Assembly (NCBI GenBank): GCA_009700365.1
Contig: WLME01000002.1
Location: forward strand, 1 to 29,498
Length of the DNA: 29,498 nt
Reading direction: 5' to 3'
Origin: Actinomycetota bacterium
GTDB lineage: Bacteria > Actinomycetota > Actinomycetes > Nanopelagicales > Nanopelagicaceae
This document shows, one piece after another, positions 23,625 to 29,498 of the stretch; positions within the stretch are counted from its first letter, which is position 1; each line of letters opens with the position of its first letter. The notes below the pieces were generated by a model. The model saw nothing but the letters and a program-made list of their open reading frames with translations. It did no database searches and had not been told where the DNA came from. Position numbers and translations under genes: made by a program.

Positions 23625-23630
23625 TCACGC

Positions 23631-25748
23631 ATGTTTGAAAGGCTCTTATCGCTCGGTATCCGCTTCCGAGTCACCCTGGTTGCCTTGTGGGCGGTTATTG
23701 CAATTATGGGAGCAATCTCATCGATAAATCTCGAGTCACGACTGACAACGTCTTTAGAAGTACCTAAGAGTGGTTCACAGCAAGCCGAACTCATACTTAA
23801 CCAAAAGTTCCACGAGAAGAGTGAAGGCCTGATAACAATCATCAATCACTTTGGCACTCTTTCTAAAGCAGACATAGAAGCACTGAAAAAGAAGACGTCT
23901 GCTGCTACTCGGATAGTTCCTAATTCTCATCTCGTTCAGCAGCAGGCACTTGCTGGAACATTATTCACAGTACTCGCTTCAAACTCATCTTTGCAGCAAA
24001 CTTCGGAATATATCGAGCCACTTCGATCTGAGCTTAAATCAAGAGGGTTGAGTAATGCACTAGTGAGTGGGCCCCCTGCAATCTACAGCGATGTTCGACC
24101 AGTACTTGCAAGTGATCTTCGGCGAGGTGAGCTCATTGCAGTCGGCTTCGCATTGATCTTACTCATCGTTGCTCTTGGATTTACTTGGGCAGTTTTTATT
24201 CCCCTCATCTTCGCCTCTACCGTCGTTCTTTTCGTACTCGGAGTTGTCAATGTACTTTCGCACCAGCTCACAATGGTTCTTTACATTCCAAATATTGTCG
24301 AACTTATTGGATTCGGCCTTAGCGTTGACTACTCACTTTTGGCTGTCCAAAGATTCCGCGAAGAGGTACGAAAAAATCCAGGAGCAAATCGAGAAGACCT
24401 AGTTGTTGCAACAATGCGGACTGCAGGAAGAACTATTCTTACCTCTGGTATTACGGTGGCTCTCGCGCTTGCAACACTTCTCTTCTTTCCTATTCCATTT
24501 ATTCAATCTTTAGGAATTGCAGTGATATTGGTGCCAATTGGTGCTTCATTATTAGCGCTGACGCTCTTGCCAACACTGCTCCTTATTCTGGGAGTGAGGG
24601 GCCTTGGTTCACGTAGATTCCAGGGATTTCTCTCGCAGAAAGATGGTCAATCAAAATTCTTCGCAAAGCTTTCAACACTTCTCTTAACCAAGCCAAAGCA
24701 AGTCTTTATCTCGACTTTAATGATCCTTGCTACGTTTGCTGCCCCGGTATTGGCTTTGCAAGTAACACCAAGTTCTTTAACCACACTTCCATCAAACCTT
24801 GAGTCATCTAAAGCGCTGACATATCTGACGTCAAGAGTTGGCGATGGAATAATTACTCCCGTTTCAATCATCATTGATTTAGGAAATGAAAACGCATCGG
24901 CGTCTGCCGCAAGCACCGAGGCTCGTAGACAATTGGCCAAGAGAATCAGTAGAAATCCTGAAGTTTTATCGGTAGCGCAAGGTGATTTCGCACCTTATGT
25001 AGATTCGACAGGTCGCTATTATCGTATTTTTGTTTTTGGCAAACACGATGTCGGTTCAGTGCAAATGCAGAATCTGGTCTTAAGACTTAAAAAGGCCTAT
25101 CTGCCTCAGGCACAATTTGCAGATGGATTTAAATTTTATATCGGTGGCGCTCCTGCTCAGGGAGTGGATTTACTTCACAAGCTTCGCAGTTCTGCGCCTG
25201 TAATTTTTCTTCTCTCCATTCTTATAATCGCTTTACTCCTGGGGAAAGCTTTCCACTCAATTCTTCTTCCCATAAAGGCGATTGCCCTAGACCTAATATC
25301 TATCTCTGTTGCCTTAGGGCTAGTAGTAATCTTCTTTAAGTATGGCCTCGGTTCGAAGCTCTTTGGTACCTATCAATTACCCCAGATTGAAGTCTGGGCA
25401 TTGCTCTTCCTAGTAGTCATTCTTTTTGGGATATCGATGGATTATGAAGTTTTCATGGTTTCTCGCATTCGCGAATCCTGGGTTCTAGGTGGATCCAATG
25501 AGATTGCTGTGATTGATGGGTTTGGTCGCACCATGAGAGTTGTTACGACAGCTGCAATGATATTTGTGGCAGCAGTTTCTGGATTTATTTCAGGGCACTT
25601 TGCGGGATTACAAGAGCTCGGCGTCGGGCTTGCGGCTGCAATCTTGATAGATGCAACGCTGATTCGGCTCTTATTACTTCCTAGCGCAATGATTCTTCTG
25701 GGCAGACTTAATTGGTGGATGCCAAAGAGAAAATCCCGCCACCTCTAA
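23631..25748 (+). CDS. MMPL/RND-family transporter
   Basis: 705 residues built as two homologous halves. Each has one membrane segment, a large external domain and five further segments. The half-motif GFGLSVDYSLLAVQRFREEV near residue 226 is echoed by FGISMDYEVFMVSRIRESW near 599. These paired Asp-Tyr motifs are where RND-type pumps couple to protons. Actinobacterial MMPL proteins move lipids, siderophores or drugs across the membrane; the cargo here is unknown. The length is the usual one for the smaller actinobacterial YdfJ-like members. It is alone on its transcript, divergent from terC. A hairpin at the stop codon may terminate it. Confidence 0.93.
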   Translation: MFERLLSLGIRFRVTLVALWAVIAIMGAISSINLESRLTTSLEVPKSGSQQAELILNQKFHEKSEGLITIINHFGTLSKADIEALKKKTSAATRIVPNSHLVQQQALAGTLFTVLASNSSLQQTSEYIEPLRSELKSRGLSNALVSGPPAIYSDVRPVLASDLRRGELIAVGFALILLIVALGFTWAVFIPLIFASTVVLFVLGVVNVLSHQLTMVLYIPNIVELIGFGLSVDYSLLAVQRFREEVRKNPGANREDLVVATMRTAGRTILTSGITVALALATLLFFPIPFIQSLGIAVILVPIGASLLALTLLPTLLLILGVRGLGSRRFQGFLSQKDGQSKFFAKLSTLLLTKPKQVFISTLMILATFAAPVLALQVTPSSLTTLPSNLESSKALTYLTSRVGDGIITPVSIIIDLGNENASASAASTEARRQLAKRISRNPEVLSVAQGDFAPYVDSTGRYYRIFVFGKHDVGSVQMQNLVLRLKKAYLPQAQFADGFKFYIGGAPAQGVDLLHKLRSSAPVIFLLSILIIALLLGKAFHSILLPIKAIALDLISISVALGLVVIFFKYGLGSKLFGTYQLPQIEVWALLFLVVILFGISMDYEVFMVSRIRESWVLGGSNEIAVIDGFGRTMRVVTTAAMIFVAAVSGFISGHFAGLQELGVGLAAAILIDATLIRLLLLPSAMILLGRLNWWMPKRKSRHL

Positions 25749-25759
25749 AGATAGCGGGA
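25734..25759. terminator. candidate weak bidirectional terminator
   Basis: TCCCGC (25734-25739) and GCGGGA (25754-25759) flank a 14-nt loop that contains the MMPL stop codon. A pyrimidine-rich CTTCTCATT follows on the plus strand, and AAATCCCG gives TTT on the minus strand. Only 36 bp separates the two convergent stops, so it could serve both genes. The stem is short, so confidence is limited. Confidence 0.4.
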
Positions 25760-25784
25760 CTTCTCATTCAGGAAGGTACTGCTT

Positions 25785-27440
25785 TTACTTCACGACCTTA
25801 ATCGCAAAGTAAATAGTTGGGATTTGGTAACCAAGAGCTAACCCCGGTAGATCTCGTTCCGAAGTGAGAATTGGAACCATTCCATATGGAGTATTCGCAA
25901 AAGATGGCTGTTGCGTATACAGAAGGGGGCGCATAGAAATGATGTGCGTACCTACTCCGCCGAGTGCCTTTAGATGCACAACAAGATAACCATTCGAATT
26001 AAACCCGCAGCCATATCCAACATAACTATTGTCATATGCAACGGCCAACGTGTTATCCATTTGGGTCCATCCGACGCCCTTAAGCGAGAGAGTAAATTCT
26101 TCTCCTTCTTTAAAGGTATATGTAGGAGTTCCTTGGCCACCTCGAGCAAAAGCCTCTGTTGAGCCAGATAAATCTGCTTTGGCCACGCCCATTGTGATCA
26201 CCTTGCCACTTGCATCTGTAAGCGGCTGGATGCTTTCGCGAACATAGAAGACCTGTTGCGCTTCTACTACATCTCCCGATTTAACTTGAACGACATGGAA
26301 TCCGCCCAGGTGATCCGGAACAGTTACTTCTTTATTCACTGTTCCATCAGTAACTTCCACCGTTCCAAGTGGAATTGGGTTATAAACCCAGCAAGTTCCG
26401 GTCGTGCAATTTACTCGATTGCCTACGACAGTTGACCACACCAAGGTGTGAGTACCTTTAGTAGGAATCCCAGAGACTTGTACAGTGAATTTGCTTCCAA
26501 CAATTCCGTGATCGGGCGCGAGAGTCATATTAGCTTTTGTTGCCGGATCCAGACCTGCAGATGAAAGAGTAGTTCTCTGATCGACTGTAGGAGTCATTGC
26601 TGGCGGATAAATGACACGCGGTTTAAAGATTCCAGAATCTTTAGTAACCGTAAATGTACCCATTTCACTATTTGCGAATGGAACCGGGGATTGCATTGCA
26701 TTGAGATAAGAGAAACTAATTGCTTCATTTGTCTGGATGAAATGCTTTCCTACTGGCCCTGTTGCCAGAATTGTTGTTCTGGCTGTTCCTCGAGTCCAGC
26801 GAGCTTGCATAGACCCTGTGTATTTTCCGTCGTAATAAACTGCCGATCCCGCTGCATAAAGTGATGGTCCAAGACCCGTATATTCAATGGTAATAGGAGT
26901 TCCTATTGGCCCGCTCGATGGCGAAATTTTCAAGGTACGAGCAACTTGAATTCCACCATGCGCCAACGCGACATCGTTATTGACTGCATAAATATCATGC
27001 ACTCCACCGAAGTCTGAAGGAACTCGAGTCTTATAGGCAAACCCACCGAGAGCGTCGGTAGTGATTGTTGCTATGACTACATTGAACTTTGAATACGAGG
27101 TACCCATGTAATTTACTGTTGCTGGCTGAATATCTGCTACCCAGGTTGCATCACTCGTGGACCACGTCAAAGTAACCGGAGTATTTGGTGTTAACCCTTT
27201 ACCAGTGATTGTGATGGGGTCATTGAGTACAGCTTGAGTTGGTGTGACCTCAAGGTTGACCATTGTTGCAGGCGTCGAGAAGTTCTGTGCCTTTAATCCG
27301 GTAAACGGAATTGCCGGTACATCAACGATCTCTTTTGGCGCTATTAGTTTTACAGGATTATCTGCCGCATGTGCAGGAGCGATGAGGCCCAGTGCCATCA
27401 CCGCCACTGCAGAAACTGCCAATCCGCGATATTTTTTCAT
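25785..27440 (-). CDS. secreted beta-rich protein with duplicated Ig-like modules
   Basis: 551 residues. Sec signal MKKYRGLAVSAVAVMALGLIAPAHA, cleavage near Ala25. The mature part looks like two copies of a two-domain unit. Domain A: 62-170 (TITGKGLTPNTPVTLTWS...VPSDFGGVHDIYAV) and 303-400 (FTVQVSGIPTKGTHTLVWS...VPDHLGGFHVVQV). Domain B: 171-270 (YYDGKYTG...GPVGKHFI...SPVPFANSEMG) and 440-535 (AYDNSYVG...GGVGTHII...QPSFANTPYG). No catalytic motif, transmembrane anchor or sorting signal is seen. I do not recognise a named family; IPT/TIG-like or cell-surface binding folds are possible. Ribosome site GGAGAG lies 3 nt before ATG 27440. Last gene of the secreted cluster. Confidence 0.82.
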   Translation of the reverse strand: MKKYRGLAVSAVAVMALGLIAPAHAADNPVKLIAPKEIVDVPAIPFTGLKAQNFSTPATMVNLEVTPTQAVLNDPITITGKGLTPNTPVTLTWSTSDATWVADIQPATVNYMGTSYSKFNVVIATITTDALGGFAYKTRVPSDFGGVHDIYAVNNDVALAHGGIQVARTLKISPSSGPIGTPITIEYTGLGPSLYAAGSAVYYDGKYTGSMQARWTRGTARTTILATGPVGKHFIQTNEAISFSYLNAMQSPVPFANSEMGTFTVTKDSGIFKPRVIYPPAMTPTVDQRTTLSSAGLDPATKANMTLAPDHGIVGSKFTVQVSGIPTKGTHTLVWSTVVGNRVNCTTGTCWVYNPIPLGTVEVTDGTVNKEVTVPDHLGGFHVVQVKSGDVVEAQQVFYVRESIQPLTDASGKVITMGVAKADLSGSTEAFARGGQGTPTYTFKEGEEFTLSLKGVGWTQMDNTLAVAYDNSYVGYGCGFNSNGYLVVHLKALGGVGTHIISMRPLLYTQQPSFANTPYGMVPILTSERDLPGLALGYQIPTIYFAIKVVK

Positions 27441-27467
27441 GATCTCTCCTATCGGTTGATTGTTAAG

Positions 27468-28415
27468 TTACTTTGCGACAGGTGCAGCAAATAGTGAAAG
27501 CTGTGATGTCTGTGTGAAGTTAGAGCTCCATGTTCCAGTTGCGCCCTTCAGTGCAGGTGAAACTGAGACTGTGCGGTAATAGGTAACTCGGTCATAGACA
27601 GTTCTGCCATTCGCACCTAGAACACGAGTGCCGTCAGCATTCTTCTTCGCTGAAAGTTTTGTTGAAAGTACTTTCATTGTGTCTGAATCTTTTGCGATAA
27701 GAGTGACCTTGTAATTGATTACTCCCAGAGTGCTATAAAGCGGCGCAGCTCCAGTTTTTAGAACGCCAGTCCAAAATGCGACTCCACTGTGATTTCCATA
27801 CGCGAGAGTGATCGGATCCTTGACGCCAGCTACTTCTATATATGCCTTAGCTGTATTTGATGAGTCCATGACGGCTCCACCTTGATCTGCGTTATTGGCA
27901 TAAACGCGGAAGACGATGGTTTGTCCAAGGAGGAATTCATTCATAATAGCGCAACCGTTAAAGCGTGGAGCTAGAGCTCCAGTTGAACCAGTCGCAAGAA
28001 TCGTGTCTACATAAATATGAATGGGAGAAATAACACCTTGAACGGGAACTCCGATCGTGACTTTAACTGTATTTGACGTCGCCTTAGTTAAAGTCGCATC
28101 AAGCGGCGTGAATTCACCTGTAAGTACTGCAGGTCCTGCGGCCGCAGGAATCCATGCGCACTTTGCGACGAATGGTGTAACAGTCGTAGTTGCTACAGCT
28201 TCACATCCAGTGATTACTTGGCCACCTAGCATGTACTTGACCACTCCAGCAGAACTAGCAGTTCCATTGATAGTGATGGGACCGAGGTTGTAAACGCCGT
28301 TACCGCCACTGAGAATCAGTGTTGAATCAGCAGCTGAAGCAGATCCCATTCCTAGTGATGCCAACCCTGAAATCAGAGCAGTCACCACCATCATTCTTGA
28401 CTTAGAAACTTTCAT
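27468..28415 (-). CDS. secreted protein of unknown function, Ig-like
   Basis: 315 residues from ATG 28415, chosen because AAGGAG lies 6 nt upstream and a clear signal peptide follows (MKVSKSRMMVVTALISGLASLGMGSASAA). The open frame continues upstream to 28556, but that part overlaps the preceding gene and has no signal character. The mature N-terminal part (ILSGGNGVYNLGPITINGTASSAG) has two Cys likely bridged. The second part has FLLGQTIVFRVYANNADQGG, YIEVAGVKDPITLAYGNHSGVAFWTGVL and VINYKVTLIAKDSDT, a beta-sandwich pattern. A basic loop (KLSAKKNADGTRVLGANGR) follows. It lies 27 nt ahead of the next secreted gene. No family name recognised. Confidence 0.8.
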   Translation of the reverse strand: MKVSKSRMMVVTALISGLASLGMGSASAADSTLILSGGNGVYNLGPITINGTASSAGVVKYMLGGQVITGCEAVATTTVTPFVAKCAWIPAAAGPAVLTGEFTPLDATLTKATSNTVKVTIGVPVQGVISPIHIYVDTILATGSTGALAPRFNGCAIMNEFLLGQTIVFRVYANNADQGGAVMDSSNTAKAYIEVAGVKDPITLAYGNHSGVAFWTGVLKTGAAPLYSTLGVINYKVTLIAKDSDTMKVLSTKLSAKKNADGTRVLGANGRTVYDRVTYYRTVSVSPALKGATGTWSSNFTQTSQLSLFAAPVAK

Positions 28416-28440
28416 TGTCTTCTCCTTTTTGTGGGTTGAA

Positions 28441-29091
28441 CTACTTGAGAGTGATATTTCCTGCAGCTGACATCGTGAAAGGTGTTGATTCTTTTGATCC
28501 AGCTGTAATTGTTTTGATACTGAAACTTCCGGAAACCTTGAACGTTCCTGAGGCACCTGCGTACTTTCCGGTTCCGCTCTTTATTACTGCATTGCCGCTA
28601 AACGTAATTTTTGTCGGTGCACTGTCATCTTCTGCGCAACCTTTAGCACTTGAATCGAAAGCGACTTTAATTGTGTCAGCGCCAGTTCCTAGGGTTGCTG
28701 CTCCGTCGAAGGTATCGCACTGAGATGCTGGTGCTGCTGCACCTGATCCTACGAATTCACCAAGATCTGCAACGGTTCCGGTACCTGTTGCTTTTACTGA
28801 GGTTACCTGGACATAGGTATCGCCCCATAGAAGTGACACTGTGCCGGTGTAATTTCCATTGATTGCAACCGTCTTAGCTGATGGTGTTCCAGGTGCTGGT
28901 TTAACAGCTGTTGGCTTCTTAGTACTCCAGCCAGTTGGACACTTTGCGGTGGTTACTTTCTTTGTAGAAGTACCTTTATAACAAGTGATTGTTTTTTTTG
29001 CTGCCTGCGCAACACCAGTTTGCGCCACTAATAATCCGATAGTCGTTGCAATGACAAGTGCTTGCAATGCGCTTTTTTTCTGTACTTTCAT
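28441..29091 (-). CDS. secreted protein with KKTITCYKG N-terminal motif
   Basis: 216 residues. Signal peptide MKVQKKSALQALVIATTIGLLVAQTGVAQA, then AKKTITCYKGTSTKKVTTAKCPTGWSTKK, a small two-cysteine motif I have seen as a recurring N-terminal tag on exported proteins of acI-type actinobacteria. A Pro/Ala linker precedes a C-terminal beta-rich domain (about 72-216) with two further cysteines (SQCDTF, KGCAED) and the segment GTGKYAGASGTFKVSGSFS. Glycine- and threonine-rich strands suggest a beta-barrel or sandwich. Ribosome site GGAGAG before ATG 29091. First gene of the three-gene secreted cluster. Function unknown. Confidence 0.82.
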   Translation of the reverse strand: MKVQKKSALQALVIATTIGLLVAQTGVAQAAKKTITCYKGTSTKKVTTAKCPTGWSTKKPTAVKPAPGTPSAKTVAINGNYTGTVSLLWGDTYVQVTSVKATGTGTVADLGEFVGSGAAAPASQCDTFDGAATLGTGADTIKVAFDSSAKGCAEDDSAPTKITFSGNAVIKSGTGKYAGASGTFKVSGSFSIKTITAGSKESTPFTMSAAGNITLK

Positions 29092-29256
29092 GATTACTCT
29101 CTCCTTAAGTAATTACTTTTACTTACGAGAGAATCTTTTCAGTTGTAATTATTGAAATGTGAAATATTGCAAGTGCTAGCACTAGCCCGCTTATCTCTTA
29201 TGTCACAAGTAAAAAAGTGATAAAGAACTTCTCAATAATAATTGTGAGATCGCGAA
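29092..29256 (-). promoter_or_regulatory. 165-bp AT-rich gap, probable promoter of the secreted-protein cluster
   Basis: Upstream of the first secreted gene and downstream of the DUF779 gene. It is AT-rich and holds the palindrome AGTGCTAGCACT (29172-29183). On the minus strand, TTGCAA just after that palindrome and an AATAAT/TAATTA stretch about 15 nt further form a weak -35/-10 pair. The T-rich stretch near 29211-29217 may end the DUF779 transcript, but no good stem was found. Confidence 0.4.
29172..29183. promoter_or_regulatory. perfect 12-bp palindrome, candidate operator
   Basis: AGTGCTAGCACT reads the same on both strands. The 10-bp core GTGCTAGCAC recurs at 29264-29273 inside the end of the DUF779 gene, 91 bp away. 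Confidence 0.4.
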
Positions 29257-29498
29257 TTAATGAGTGCTAGCACCTGTTGCAACGGGACTTGACTCGAGAA
29301 TTTGCCATTCTTCAGCTGTGAAAAGTCGGGATCGAATGAGAAAGCGTTTGCCTTCCGGTGATTCCAGCGAAAACCCTCCACCGCGACCGTCCACAACATC
29401 AACGGTGAGATGGGTGTGTTTCCAGTATTCAAATTGAGAAGCTGACATCCAGAAACCAATCGGTTCTTGGATGTCAGCCACCTTCAACTTTCCAAGCA
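29257..29498 (-). CDS. DUF779 family protein, 3' part (partial at right edge)
   Basis: The frame is open from the window edge to TAA at 29257-29259, giving about 79 residues. FWMSASQFEYWKHTHLTVDVVDGRGGGFSLE followed by EGKRFLIRSRLFTAEE matches the C-terminal two thirds of DUF779 proteins, which are about 120 residues long and often encoded beside NAD-dependent acetaldehyde/aldehyde dehydrogenases. The N-terminal part with the family's Cys-Cys motif lies beyond the edge. An in-frame TTG at 29487 is probably not the start, because the family similarity should continue upstream. Function is unknown; a role with aldehyde metabolism is inferred from family context. Confidence 0.85.
   Translation of the reverse strand, partial: LGKLKVADIQEPIGFWMSASQFEYWKHTHLTVDVVDGRGGGFSLESPEGKRFLIRSRLFTAEEWQILESSPVATGASTH

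Noticed and set aside
28416..28556. 47-residue N-terminal extension of the 315-residue secreted protein
   Set aside because: It overlaps the preceding secreted gene, is Ser/Gln-rich without signal character, and the Shine-Dalgarno and signal peptide place the start at 28415.
29262..29273. CIRCE heat-shock element, because GAGTGCTAGCAC contains the CIRCE half-site GAGTGCTA
   Set aside because: CIRCE is TTAGCACTC, nine bases, then GAGTGCTAA. Here the half-sites are fused in the wrong order with no spacer, and no chaperone gene is near.

Overview
The window looks like chromosome of a streamlined, mid-GC actinobacterium, most like the freshwater acI group (Nanopelagicales, e.g. Planktophila/Nanopelagicus). 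The clues are a lysine/alanine-rich HU-type tail, actinobacterial-style dipeptide ABC genes and TGT, very short or zero intergenic gaps, many ATG starts preceded by a TANNNT box 6-7 nt upstream (leaderless transcripts), and secreted proteins carrying a KKTITCYKG-type N-terminal motif. The assignment is inferred from family resemblance; no search was run. No rRNA, tRNA, insertion sequence, prophage or CRISPR array was seen.

Layout. Bases 1-176: 3' end of a histone-like gene and its strong terminator. 208-3261: a MarR regulator divergent from an M13 metallopeptidase plus lipoprotein, with a palindrome in the shared promoter. 3281-9234 (minus): a complete peptide/oligopeptide ABC importer in the order permease C, binding protein, permease B, ATPase D, ATPase F, with strong hairpins on both sides of the binding-protein gene. 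9361-11454 (minus): an alpha/beta hydrolase directly abutting an MFS transporter. 11489-12745: queuine/preQ1 tRNA-ribosyltransferase (tgt). 12746-15957 (minus): the oxidative pentose phosphate genes pgl, gnd, zwf. Upstream of pgl on the same strand are a GNAT acetyltransferase gene and gabT, which is divergent from an Orn/Lys/Arg decarboxylase gene (17937-19370). 19367-22156: a mix of SDR, three GNAT and one DUF4389 genes. 22185-23418 (minus): a small PGPGW-type membrane protein and a TerC-family manganese exporter whose leader matches the yybP-ykoY manganese riboswitch. 23631-25748: an MMPL/RND-type transporter. 25785-29091 (minus): three consecutive genes for Sec-exported, beta-rich proteins of unknown function. 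29257-29498 (minus): the 3' part of a DUF779 gene running off the right edge.

How the genes fit together. Most of the window is housekeeping, nutrient uptake and metal homeostasis: peptide import, NADPH/pentose production, amine/GABA metabolism, Mn export. The best non-coding signal is the terC leader, where one strand (CCUUGAC) can pair either with the aptamer base or with the Shine-Dalgarno of terC. This suggests a translational ON switch. The most novel protein-level content is the three-gene secreted cluster, especially the 551-residue protein with an apparent A-B-A'-B' internal duplication. No gene-free stretch exceeds about 215 bases.
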